Assembly: GCA_030592655.1 (NCBI GenBank)
Contig: JAUVIQ010000004.1
Coordinates: forward strand, 1-39,006
Reading direction: 5' to 3'
DNA from: Planctomycetales bacterium
GTDB lineage: Bacteria; Planctomycetota; Phycisphaerae; SM23-33
DNA length: 39,006 nucleotides
Both the position numbers and the translations under genes were made by a program. Of this stretch, positions 15,530-23,896 are shown in pieces; within the stretch, counting starts at the first letter, position 1; each line of letters begins with the position of its first letter. Under the pieces are notes generated by a model. It did not search any database, had not been told where the DNA came from, and was given only the letters and a program-made list of their open reading frames with translations.

Positions 15530-16513
15530 TTATCCGGTCTCTGCCACGAGGTCGAGGTCTCGCCGCAACGGACCATAACCACCGCCGGAGAGTTCCTTCA
15601 CTTCTGTGTCGAAGAAGGAGCCGATTTCGTCGCGTTCTTCCGGGTTGAGTGTGAAATCGAACGTTTTGAGGCTCTTTTTCAACTGGGAAAGGGAACTGAC
15701 GCCCATTATGGGGCAGGTTATCGCCGGAGACGACCTTATCCATCCGACCGAGACGTCCACCATGGAAACCCCGCGCTCGCGGGCGAAATCCCGCAACTTC
15801 AAGATGCCGTCGCTGTAGTCGCTGAGCCACTTGGCTATGCGCTCGTCGGTCTTCGCGCGGGAATCATCGGGAATCGGCTCGCCCGGTATGTACTTGCCTG
15901 CCAGCAGACCCATAGCGATTGGACGATAGACCATCACTGCTATGTTTTCAGTCTTGGCCATGGGCAGAACCTCTACCTCTACGCCTCGTTCCAGCAGGTT
16001 GTATGGTAGTTGATGGGAAACCATCGGTGCAAGATCGTTCAGGCGGGCGTAGGAATTGGAACACTCCAGAACCCAGGCAGGGTAATTGCTGCATCCGACG
16101 AAGCGGGCTTTGCCGGATTTGACGACCTTGTCCAATGCCTCCATTATCTCGCCGATCCTCATTCCTTTTCGGGGCCAATGGATCAGGTAAAGGTCGAGGT
16201 AGTCGGTCCCCAGGCGGGCGAGACTCTCGTCTATGCTTTCGATGATGGTTTTTGCATCCACGCCCTTATGGACCTTGCCGGAAAGGAATATCTTATCCCG
16301 AAAACCCTTTATCCCTTTGCCGACTATTTCTTCGGTGTTGCCGAATTCCCCGCCGTACATTGCGGCTGTGTCGAAAAAGTTCACACCGGCGTCGAAGGCT
16401 TCATGCATGATCTCTATGGAACGGCTCTCGTCGATGCGTTCCCCGAACATCATGGTTCCGAGGCACATTTCAGAGACTTCCACGTTTGTTTTTCCGAATG
16501 GTACGTATCTCAT
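15530..16513 (-). CDS. Aldo/keto reductase
   Basis: 327 residues, NADPH-dependent (beta/alpha)8 oxidoreductase. The catalytic tetrad is visible: Asp and Tyr in NFFDTAAMYGGEFGNTE, Lys in FLSGKVHKG, and His in YLDLYLIHWP. The cofactor-binding part includes GCSNYPAW and, near the end, WIRSSPAITCPIMGVSSLSQ. The start METhionine context is RYVPFGKTNVEVSEMCLGTM, the usual first strand. Relatives reduce sugar aldehydes or ketones. It is transcribed toward the isomerase and oxidoreductase genes with a 126-base repeat-bearing gap, so a shared transcript is possible but not certain. Confidence 0.92.
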   Translation of the reverse strand: MRYVPFGKTNVEVSEMCLGTMMFGERIDESRSIEIMHEAFDAGVNFFDTAAMYGGEFGNTEEIVGKGIKGFRDKIFLSGKVHKGVDAKTIIESIDESLARLGTDYLDLYLIHWPRKGMRIGEIMEALDKVVKSGKARFVGCSNYPAWVLECSNSYARLNDLAPMVSHQLPYNLLERGVEVEVLPMAKTENIAVMVYRPIAMGLLAGKYIPGEPIPDDSRAKTDERIAKWLSDYSDGILKLRDFARERGVSMVDVSVGWIRSSPAITCPIMGVSSLSQLKKSLKTFDFTLNPEERDEIGSFFDTEVKELSGGGYGPLRRDLDLVAETG

Positions 16514-16773
16514 GTTTTCTCCCGTCTTTGCTGGAATAACCTAATGGAACGCCAATTCGCCTGAATTACCACGATAAAATCTCAAATCGACCGAATTAAT
16601 TACTTGTACGAATACTGCTACGAAACTTCGGTCGTCGCAGATAAACCGTTTCGCGTATGAGTAATCAGTGTAATTGGTGATTCGTAATTCGTAATTGGTA
16701 ATTCGTAATCAGTAACCGGGCATCGGGTATTTTTTTACCAATTACGAATTACCAATTACCAATTACAGCAGTA
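16514..16773. repeat. Intergenic stretch with an inverted pair of GTAATTC heptamer arrays
   Basis: 16514-16669 has no gene or motif I can name and should hold the aldo/keto reductase promoter. 16670-16711 is six or more units of the GTAATTC/GTAATTG type at 7-bp spacing. 16737-16766 is the inverted copy (ACCAATTACGAATTACCAAT). The pair sits just upstream of the secretion operon promoter. Confidence 0.85.
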
Positions 16774-16803
16774 TTGACGGCTTGCGGGCGAGGAGGTTAT
16801 AAT
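16774..16803 (+). promoter_or_regulatory. Strong promoter of the secretion/pilus operon
   Basis: TTGACG (16774-16779), 18-base spacer, TATAAT (16798-16803). The predicted start near 16810 leaves a leader of about 235 bases before gspE. Confidence 0.7.
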
Positions 16804-16809
16804 AACGTG

Positions 16810-17044
16810 GTGTTGGACCTGAGGCTTTTTTACGTGTGGAAAAGGCTGCGAGCCTTGGAAGCAGAGAAGCAAACGTCCTCATATATTTCATTATCCCGCC
16901 TCAGGTAAGTCCGATATACTTATGTCTCGTTGGAAGCCTCATGGTGTCCGACAGAGGCAACAGGCAAAGCCTCCGATTTTGCGAGAATAAATCGGTGCGT
17001 AGTTTTGGCGTAAAAGCCCATTCAGGCGTAGAACGGGAGAAGTT
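16810..17044 (+). ncRNA. Long structured leader RNA of the secretion operon
   Basis: No convincing coding frame. GGACCTGAGGCTTTT (16815-16829) can pair with GCCTCAGGT (16898-16906) or, as an alternative, with AAGCCTC plus GTCC (16934-16940, 16946-16949). A small hairpin AAGGCT-GCG-AGCCTT lies inside the first domain. Two further stems follow: GAGGC/GCCTC (16954-16958 with 16969-16973) and CCGATTT/AAATCGG (16973-16979 with 16989-16995). Competing pairings suggest a regulatory switch. GCAAAGCCTCCG at 16964-16975 equals a conserved piece of cyclic di-GMP-I riboswitches, but the rest of that consensus is missing. Confidence 0.4.
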
Positions 17045-18742
17045 ATGGCCAAGAAGAAGAAGCGGCTTGGTGAGATACTGGTTGAATGGGGAGTTGTAAC
17101 GACTGCCGGCGTTGACGAAGCGATTGAACACGCCACCAGTGAAGGTGTGCGGATTGGCGAGGCGATGGTATCGCTGGGTCTGGCCGATGAGGAGGACGTA
17201 ACCAAAGCCCTGGCGACGCAGTTCGACATGGAGTACGTTGATCTTGAGCGTCATGCGGTTGTTCCGAGTCTGATGGAGGAAATTTCCCCCGACATTATTC
17301 GCCGACATCTCGTTCTTCCGATAAGTCGTGAGGGTAATCGTCTCAAAGTTATTATTACCGACCCGCTTGATCTGGAAACGCTTGACATGCTCCGGTTCAG
17401 GCTGGACGCGGAGATCGATTGCGCCCTTGCTTCGAGGACCAGGCTTCGGGACTTTATCGAGCGGTTCGTCGGATCGGACATGAGCATTGACGAAGCGGTC
17501 CATCAGTTAGAGCAGGACACGATGTCGGATGTGGAATCCGATGTTGAAATGGACGCCGAGAGCGCTCCGGTAATACGCCTGGTAACGATGCTGATCACCG
17601 AGGCTGTGAATCTGCGCGCCAGCGATATTCACATCGAACCGATGTCCAACCGTATCCGCGTGCGATACCGGATTGACGGTGTCTGCCGGGAGAGGGATAA
17701 CATACCCAAGCGGATGCAGGGACCGGTGATTAACCGCATCAAGATCATGTCCGGGGTTGACCTTGCCGAGAAGCGACTTCCGACCGACGGTCGAATTACG
17801 ATGGTCGTCGCCGGGACGGATATTGATTTTCGTGTCAGTTTCATTCCGGGGTATCACGGTGAAAGCGTGGTTTTGCGTATTCTCAGGCCTGAAAGCGCGC
17901 GTATGGGGATTGAGATATTGGGCTTTGAGGAGGAGGATGCGGCGCGATTTCATCGTATCATCAAGCGTCCCAACGGGATATTCCTCGTTACGGGTCCGAC
18001 CGGTTCGGGTAAGACGACCACGCTGTACGCGGCATTGAACGAGTTAAATCGTCCGGACCGTAAGATTATCACAGCAGAGGACCCGATTGAGTACAACTTT
18101 ACGGGGATTAATCAGTGCCAGGTCAATGAGACGACCGGTTTGACGTTCGCCAAGATACTTCGTTCCATGCTTCGACAGGCTCCGAATATCATTCTTGTTG
18201 GTGAAATTCGTGACCTGGAGGTCGCTGAGGTTGCAATTCAGGCCGCTCTTACCGGACACTTGGTTTTCAGTACACTCCATACCAATGATGCACCCAGCGC
18301 ACTTACCCGTCTTATTGACATTGGGGTAAAACCGTTCCTGGCGGCCAGTTCCATCCAGGCGGTAATGGCCCAGCGATTGGTCCGTGTAATATGCGATGAA
18401 TGCAAGGAAATCGACCCGAGTCCGGATATGAAACTTCTTCGGGTGCTTGGTTTTAGCGAGGAGGAGTTACAGAGCGCAACTATTTATCGTGGCGCGGGTT
18501 GCGCCGCATGTAATGGAGGCGGATATCGAGGAAGACTTGCTATTTTTGAACTGATGGAGATGAATAACGCCTTGGCGGAACTGGCGATAAGACGCGCCCC
18601 GCTGAGCGAGATGAGACGAGAGGCCCGGGCATCGGGAATGATAAGCCTGCTGGAGGATGGGCGAAGGAAGATATCCAGGGGGATAACGACCCCGGAAGAA
18701 CTGGTCAGAATCACACAAGTTTCGGAATTGGTGATGGACTGA
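17045..18742 (+). CDS. GspE/PilB-type assembly ATPase with MshEN N-terminus
   Basis: Cytoplasmic hexameric ATPase that powers pseudopilus or pilus extension. 565 residues; GGGAGAAG lies 4 bases before the ATG. Residues about 7-60 form an MshEN-like repeat pair (RLGEILVEWGVVTTAGVDEA and IGEAMVSLGLADEEDVTKAL), a domain that binds cyclic di-GMP in relatives such as MshE. The ATPase core follows: ASDIHIEP near 195, Walker A GPTGSGKTTT (about 317-326), Asp box ITAEDPIEY, Walker B ILVGEIRD, His box FSTLHTNDA, and a four-Cys zinc site (CDEC about 449, CAAC about 485). It is the first gene of the cluster, and a second PilB-type ATPase is encoded at 20023. Confidence 0.94.
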   Translation: MAKKKKRLGEILVEWGVVTTAGVDEAIEHATSEGVRIGEAMVSLGLADEEDVTKALATQFDMEYVDLERHAVVPSLMEEISPDIIRRHLVLPISREGNRLKVIITDPLDLETLDMLRFRLDAEIDCALASRTRLRDFIERFVGSDMSIDEAVHQLEQDTMSDVESDVEMDAESAPVIRLVTMLITEAVNLRASDIHIEPMSNRIRVRYRIDGVCRERDNIPKRMQGPVINRIKIMSGVDLAEKRLPTDGRITMVVAGTDIDFRVSFIPGYHGESVVLRILRPESARMGIEILGFEEEDAARFHRIIKRPNGIFLVTGPTGSGKTTTLYAALNELNRPDRKIITAEDPIEYNFTGINQCQVNETTGLTFAKILRSMLRQAPNIILVGEIRDLEVAEVAIQAALTGHLVFSTLHTNDAPSALTRLIDIGVKPFLAASSIQAVMAQRLVRVICDECKEIDPSPDMKLLRVLGFSEEELQSATIYRGAGCAACNGGGYRGRLAIFELMEMNNALAELAIRRAPLSEMRREARASGMISLLEDGRRKISRGITTPEELVRITQVSELVMD

Positions 18743-18816
18743 CCTTTTCTACCGGTTGTTGTAACCCCTGTATTTATAACGAGAAACCGAAATTGTACAA
18801 AATATCGCCTTTTTAT

Positions 18817-18833
18817 GGACCCTGCGTGGGTCC
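18817..18833 (+). other. Small hairpin in the gspE-pilT spacer
   Basis: GGACCC-TGCGT-GGGTCC, with outer pairing of TCGCC and GGCGA around it (about 18805-18841). No T tract follows, so it is not a typical terminator; it may protect or process the message. Confidence 0.5.
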
Positions 18834-18879
18834 CAATGGCGAATAATTCAGTGCCGAAGGTCAGAAAAAGGAAAAACCC

Positions 18880-20019
18880 ATGGCTACCTTACATATTGAC
18901 CGGCTTTTAGAGACTTGTATCAAACGCGGTGCCAGCGATTTACATCTGCACGTAGGTCGCGCGCCGACCCTTCGCCTTCATGGTCGCCTCCGTTCGCTGG
19001 AAACGAAGGTTCTGGAACCGGCCGATACCGTAGCGTTGATGAAGGCTATTACTCCCGAACGCGCCCAGCAGGAACTTCAGGAAGAAGGCGGAACTGATTT
19101 CGGTTTCGCCTTTGGTGACGAAGGGAGGTTCCGCGTCAGCGTTTTCCATCAGCGTGGAAATATCTCGCTGGCTCTGCGACTTATTCCCACCAAGTTGTTC
19201 ACGTTCGACGAGATAGGTCTTCCCCCGATCGTCTAGAGTCTCTGTCGTCGTCCCAGGGGTATTTTCCTTGTTACCGGTCCGACCGGGTCGGGTAAAACGA
19301 CCACGATGGCGACGATGATTGACTATATCAACTATAATTTCGACAAGCACATCGTTACCATTGAGGATCCGATTGAATACTACCACCCGCACAAGAAGTC
19401 GATGATTAATCAGCGCGAAGTCGGCGTGGACGTACCGAGTTTTTCCGAGGCCCTCCGTCGAGTGCTGCGAATGGACCCGGATGTAATCCTGGTCGGCGAG
19501 TTGCGCGACCTGGAGACGATGGAATCGGCGCTTCGTGCAGCCGAAACCGGGCACCTGGTATTCGGGACGCTGCACACCACCAGCGCGCAGGGCACTGTAA
19601 CTCGAATTTCAGAGCAGTTCCCCGTCAATCAGCAGAACCAGATCAGGATACAATTGGCATCTACGCTTATTGCCGTTCTTTGCCAGGCGTTGATACCCCG
19701 GATTGACGTTCGCGGGCGAGTGGCTGCTTATGAGTTCATGGTCGTTACCGGTGCGGTGTCCAACCTGATCCGCGAGAACAAGGTTTTCCGTATTCCTTCT
19801 TCCATTCAGACGGGTAAGAAATTCGGGATGCAGTTACTGGATGAGCACCTGTTCCGCCTGGTTTGTGACGAGAAAATTTCCGCCGAGGATGCCGTGGAGC
19901 AGGCACAGAGTCCGGGGCAGTTACAGGATAAGATTGAAGGATTCCGGAAGGGTCAAATTGCCAAGCCTGAAGAACCAATCAATCCCAACGTACAGGCAGA
20001 GACTGTTTTCAGGAGTTAG
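18880..20019 (+). pseudogene. pilT: pilT, retraction ATPase, interrupted by one in-frame TAG
   Basis: Read through, this is a 379-codon PilT/PilU-type ATPase of normal length, which powers pilus retraction. The N-terminal half (ASDLHLHVGRAPTLRLHGRL, then FRVSVFHQRGNISLALRLIP) is followed by LPPIV-stop-SLCRRPRGIFLVTGPTGSGKTTT. Codon 119 is TAG (19234-19236) where relatives have VKEL- or VxxL-type residues, so one base change from AAG or CAG explains it. After the stop the same frame continues without other damage: Walker A, Asp box TIEDPIEYYHPHK, Walker B ILVGELRDLE, HLVFGTLHTTSAQGTVTRI and the rest of the C-terminal domain. The stop falls before Walker A, so neither half would work alone. TAG is a normal stop for other genes here. 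A recent mutation, a read error or suppression are all possible. Confidence 0.9.
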
Positions 20020-20022
20020 TCA

Positions 20023-21783
20023 ATGGTCACGGAATTGATACAACAGGATGTGAACGTTGCCGAGCTTCGAGGCCGGCCTGTCGGCAGGATCATGGTGAAG
20101 ATGGGTAATCTGACCCGCGAGCAGGTGCGCGAGGCTTTGGATATCCAGAAGGAAAAGGGCGGACCCGTCGGGCAGATACTGATTGACCTGGGATACATTG
20201 ACCAAAGCGTTCTGGCTCTCGCTTTGGCTTTCCAGGTCGGGATGGAATTCGTGGACCTGGACAAGTTCGACGTACCGGACGATGTCGTCAAGATGATTTC
20301 CGCCCAGATGGCCAATGCCTATAAGGTGATCCCGCTGGAGTACGATGACGCTGACAAGCGGTTGACGGTGGCGTTGGGTTCTGCCGATAATTTCCGCGCC
20401 ACCGACGACATGCGAACGCTGATGGGTTTTGATGTCGTAGCCAGGATTGCCGATCCCGAGATGCTCGAGCGGGCATTGCACAAATATTATGACGTCGAAC
20501 CTGAATCCATCGGGGAACTGATTAACGAAATTGCCGGTGACGAGCAATTGGCCGCTTTGGAAAATCGCGGAGAAAGCATCGACCTGGAGACCATCAAGGA
20601 AGCAGCCGACTCCAATCCGATCCGCCGATTAGTGAATATGGTGCTGCTCCAGGCAATACGCGACCGCGCCAGTGACATCCATTTCGAGCCGTTCGAGGAC
20701 GAATTCAAGATTCGCTATCGTATCGACGGGTTGCTGTATGAAATGGTCCCTCCGCCCAAGTCGATCTCAATGGCGATCGCCAGTCGAATCAAGGTAATGG
20801 CCGATCTTGACATTGCCGAACGCCGTCTTCCTCAGGACGGACGAATCGAACTTGTTGTCAACGGTCAGCCTGTGGATTTGCGTATCAGCGTCCTTCCGAC
20901 GATGTTCGGCGAGAGCGTCGTGATGCGAGTGCTCGACCGAAGCCAGGTCAACCTCGACCTGGAACAGATCGGTTTCCGCGAGGACGACCTGCGGATTTTC
21001 CGTCAGTTGATACGCCGACCCAACGGAATCTGCATCGTTACAGGTCCGACCGGTTCAGGTAAGACCACTACGCTGTACTCAGGTCTGAACGAATTGAACG
21101 ACGTTGCGGTCAAGATACTCACCACCGAAGACCCCGTCGAATATGACATTGACGGTTTGATTCAGGTGCAGATAAACGACGCCATCGGTTTGACTTTCGC
21201 GCGGTGTCTGAGGCACTTCCTTCGCCAGGACCCCGACATCATCCTGGTCGGCGAGATCCGCGACATTGAAACGGGCGAGATAGCGATTCAGTCGTCGTTG
21301 ACCGGTCATATAGTCTTTACGACGCTGCACACCAACGACGCGCCGTCCGCCATTGCTCGTCTTCTGGATTTGGGTCTGGAACCGTACCTGATTACAGCGA
21401 CGCTGGAGGGAATAGTCGGTCAGCGTCTGGTGCGTCGTATTTGCCCGAGGTGCAGGGAGGAGTTCACCCCCACTGAAGATATGCTTTGGGAACTGCAACT
21501 CCGCCCGGAAAACGTCGAAGGAAGGACATTCTTCCGGGGTAACGGATGCGATTACTGTCGCGGGACCGGTTACAGCGGACGAACGGCTATTTTTGAGATT
21601 ATGCTGATGGACGACGAGATACGCGAGTTGATTGTCGATCGCGCCAGTACCAACGCGCTTCGTGAAGCCGCTTGTCGTCGTGGTATGCGGACGCTGCGCG
21701 AAAGCGGACTATTGGCGATATACGACGGGACTACGACGATTGAGGAAGTTGTTTCCCAGACAATTTATGAGGAAATGGAATAA
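20023..21783 (+). CDS. Second PilB/GspE-type assembly ATPase with MshEN N-terminus
   Basis: 586 residues, 3 bases after the pilT stop; AGGAG at about 20010-20014 serves its ATG. The N-terminus holds an MshEN-like pair (GRPVGRIMVKMGNLTREQVR and VGQILIDLGYIDQSVLALAL), then VDLDKFDVPDDVV, and a linker. ATPase core: RASDIHFEPFEDEFKIRYRI, DIAERRLPQDGRIEL, Walker A GPTGSGKTTT (about 341-350), LTTEDPVEYD, ILVGEIRDIETGEIA, VFTTLHTNDAPSAI, and a four-Cys zinc site (CPRC about 472, CDYC about 508). Two PilB-like enzymes in one cluster suggest that they drive different fibres or respond to different signals; which one works with PilC cannot be told, though this one is adjacent to it. Confidence 0.95.
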   Translation: MVTELIQQDVNVAELRGRPVGRIMVKMGNLTREQVREALDIQKEKGGPVGQILIDLGYIDQSVLALALAFQVGMEFVDLDKFDVPDDVVKMISAQMANAYKVIPLEYDDADKRLTVALGSADNFRATDDMRTLMGFDVVARIADPEMLERALHKYYDVEPESIGELINEIAGDEQLAALENRGESIDLETIKEAADSNPIRRLVNMVLLQAIRDRASDIHFEPFEDEFKIRYRIDGLLYEMVPPPKSISMAIASRIKVMADLDIAERRLPQDGRIELVVNGQPVDLRISVLPTMFGESVVMRVLDRSQVNLDLEQIGFREDDLRIFRQLIRRPNGICIVTGPTGSGKTTTLYSGLNELNDVAVKILTTEDPVEYDIDGLIQVQINDAIGLTFARCLRHFLRQDPDIILVGEIRDIETGEIAIQSSLTGHIVFTTLHTNDAPSAIARLLDLGLEPYLITATLEGIVGQRLVRRICPRCREEFTPTEDMLWELQLRPENVEGRTFFRGNGCDYCRGTGYSGRTAIFEIMLMDDEIRELIVDRASTNALREAACRRGMRTLRESGLLAIYDGTTTIEEVVSQTIYEEME

Positions 21784-21795
21784 GGGATACAGGCA

Positions 21796-23046
21796 ATGGC
21801 GACTTATCATTATGAAGCGATGAACAGTGTCGGCCAAGTTGTTAAGGGCGACGTCGATGCCGGTAGTAGTGAGGAAGCGGTCTCCAAAGTCCGTGGGATG
21901 GGGCACTTTCCCACGAAGATCAAGGAGCGTTCGGGTCGGAAAACCGCATCCGCTACCGTTGCCGCCGGACCGGCGGCAACGACCAGACGTCGAACAGCGG
22001 GAAAGGTCTCAAAAAAACTGCTGACGCAGTTCTCCAGGCAACTTTCCACGCTTCAGGACGCCGGACTACCGCTGCTGAGAAGCCTGAGAATCCTCGAAGA
22101 ACAGCAAAAACCGGGCTCGCTCCGTGTAGCCATTCGTCTTGTGGCCGAAGACGTTGAGGGCGGCGCTACGCTGTCTGAGGCAATGGCCAAGCATCCCAAA
22201 GCCTTCGATAAACTCTTTACCAACATGATCGCCGCCGGTGAGGCAGGCGGCGTGCTTGACGTGGTCCTTCGCCGATTGGCCGACTTCATGGAAGCGTCGC
22301 AGAAACTCAAACGAAGGATAATCGGCGCGATGGTCTATCCCGCTGTGGTTATCACTGCCGCTATCGGGATCGTCATGGGGATAATGATATACATCATTCC
22401 AAAGTTCAAGGACATCTTCGACCAGTTCGGAGCCGGCGAACTCCCCGTCGCTACGCTGATGCTTATGAAGACGTCCGATTGGTTCGCGGAAGACTGGGGA
22501 TGGGCGTACGTACTGGCGTTTCCGTTATTTATATTCATTACCTTCAGGCTTCTTCGTATGTCCGACGGTGGACGGTATTTCGTCGATGGGCTGAAACTGA
22601 AGATTCCGGTAATGGGAAAGATATTGGCCAAGACGGCGGTGTCGCGTTTTACCCGAACGCTCGGAACGTTGCTCACTGCCGGTGTGCCGATTCTTGAAGC
22701 CATCAACATCACGCGCGAGACAAGCGGAAACGAGGTCTTCGCCCGGGCGCTGCTGCGGGTCCACGACGGAATCCGCGAGGGCGACGACTTCGCCGCGCCG
22801 TTGAGGCAGGCGAAGATCGTCGAACCGATGGTGGTCAACATGATAGATGTCGGTGAGGAAACGGGCGACCTCGACAAAATGCTCTCCAAGGTCGCCGATA
22901 CATACGACGAAGAGGTTCAGACGTTGGTGGCGGCTATGGTCTCTCTGCTGGAACCGGTGATGGTCATCACGCTCGGCGTGATCGTCGGGTTTATCGTCGT
23001 CGCTATCTTCATGCCGCTACCGAAACTTATCTCATCGGTAAAATAA
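21796..23046 (+). CDS. GspF/PilC inner-membrane platform protein
   Basis: 416 residues. The N-terminal small domain (TYHYEAMNSVGQVVKGDVDA, then VSKVRGMGHFPTKIKE) is typical of GspF/PilC. A Ala/Thr/Arg-rich linker is followed by the first T2SF domain (FSRQLSTLQDAGLPLLRSL, AGEAGGVLDVVLRRLADFM), membrane segments at about 174-202 and 236-253, the second T2SF domain (FTRTLGTLLTAGVPILEAIN, IDVGEETGDLDKMLSKVADT), and the last membrane segment at about 387-409. The protein is thought to be turned by the hexameric ATPase to add pseudopilin subunits. It is 12 bases downstream of the second ATPase. Confidence 0.95.
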   Translation: MATYHYEAMNSVGQVVKGDVDAGSSEEAVSKVRGMGHFPTKIKERSGRKTASATVAAGPAATTRRRTAGKVSKKLLTQFSRQLSTLQDAGLPLLRSLRILEEQQKPGSLRVAIRLVAEDVEGGATLSEAMAKHPKAFDKLFTNMIAAGEAGGVLDVVLRRLADFMEASQKLKRRIIGAMVYPAVVITAAIGIVMGIMIYIIPKFKDIFDQFGAGELPVATLMLMKTSDWFAEDWGWAYVLAFPLFIFITFRLLRMSDGGRYFVDGLKLKIPVMGKILAKTAVSRFTRTLGTLLTAGVPILEAINITRETSGNEVFARALLRVHDGIREGDDFAAPLRQAKIVEPMVVNMIDVGEETGDLDKMLSKVADTYDEEVQTLVAAMVSLLEPVMVITLGVIVGFIVVAIFMPLPKLISSVK

Positions 23047-23071
23047 AGAAGCAGAAAGGCTGGTCGGAAAA

Positions 23072-23893
23072 ATGATAAGTGGAACAGAAAACCCGAAAAC
23101 AGGGACTAGGGACTTGGGACTTGGGACTTGGAAAAAAAGGAAATCCGCAATCCGCAATCCTAAATCCGCAATCCGCAATCCGCAATCCACAATCGGCTTC
23201 ACGCTGGTCGAACTGCTTGTGGTGATCAGCATAATTTCGCTGCTGGTGGGGATAATGATCCCGTCGGTTTCCCTGGCTATCAGGGAGGCGGCAAATACCC
23301 GCACCGGCGCTCGCGTAGCCGCACTGTCCGGCGCATGCGTTGTGTACCACGATAAAAATGACTACTATCCCGGTCAACTGTATTCCAGCGAATTGGGAAG
23401 CAATAGTGCCGGAAAATTCACAGGAAGCCAGTGGCTTGCAAAATCGCTGTTCTACGACCCGGCGGCCTCGTCGGGGTCGGAGTACCCTAAACCCGAATAC
23501 GCACCGCTGAAGGCTACCGAAGACCTTATCGATCCGATACATAACGACGGGACATTTGACATCGGGACAATTGCCGACCGCAACAAAAGCACCGGAGAAT
23601 TCATGGCAATACTGTATTATCCATCTCGTCCGGGCGTCAGCGGACTGGGGCAGTACAGGATGAGCGACAATTCCGATTACAAGAACAATGGAAACGACAT
23701 CGTGTGGAAAAGTTCCGAGGGTAGCGGCACAGACCAGGCTGCCTTTGAGAACTACATCAAGGACCGGCGGTTCAAGAGCGACGCCAGCACGACGCCGTAC
23801 AGTCCTGAAGCGTTCCTGCTTATCGCTGCCGGAAGGGACCGTATCTACGGCACCAGCGACGATATTCATCATCCCACTTTCAAGAGCAATTGA
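23072..23893 (+). CDS. Type II secretion/type IV pilus pseudopilin with heptamer-repeat leader
   Basis: 273 residues. The prepilin site is G-FTLVELLVVISIISLLVGIM, with Glu at +5 of the mature form and one membrane helix. The leader before it is 42 residues, far longer than usual, and is encoded by (GGGACTT)4 at 23102-23129 and seven TCCGCAA-type heptamers at 23144-23192, which translate as KSAIRNP repeats. The mature part has a pseudopilin layout (REAANTRTGARVAALSGACV, then YHDKNDYYPGQLYSSELG) and a variable C-terminal domain. A TTG inside the leader could also be a start, so the exact leader length is uncertain. Processed by a prepilin peptidase not encoded here. It begins a run of six pseudopilin genes. 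Confidence 0.85.
   Translation: MISGTENPKTGTRDLGLGTWKKRKSAIRNPKSAIRNPQSTIGFTLVELLVVISIISLLVGIMIPSVSLAIREAANTRTGARVAALSGACVVYHDKNDYYPGQLYSSELGSNSAGKFTGSQWLAKSLFYDPAASSGSEYPKPEYAPLKATEDLIDPIHNDGTFDIGTIADRNKSTGEFMAILYYPSRPGVSGLGQYRMSDNSDYKNNGNDIVWKSSEGSGTDQAAFENYIKDRRFKSDASTTPYSPEAFLLIAAGRDRIYGTSDDIHHPTFKSN
23102..23192. repeat. Heptamer arrays (GGGACTT)4 and (TCCGCAA)7 inside a pseudopilin gene
   Basis: Units at 23102, 23109, 23116, 23123, then 23144, 23151, 23158 (variant), 23165, 23172, 23179, 23186 (variant). TCCGCAA contains no stop in any of the six frames and, in whichever frame, encodes rotations of the seven residues SAIRNPQ. Confidence 0.95.
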
Positions 23894-23896
23894 GAA

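Noticed and set aside
16934-16995. Firm call of a cyclic di-GMP-I riboswitch
   Set aside because: Only one 12-base stretch matches; the GNRA hairpin domain and the 3' half of the consensus are not visible.
16836-17099. An 87-codon frame in the secretion operon leader
   Set aside because: It overlaps the gspE start in another frame, lacks a ribosome-binding site and has no recognisable domain.
19234-19236. TAG recoded as an amino acid in this genome
   Set aside because: TAG ends several intact genes here, such as the GspK-like and GspI-like genes.
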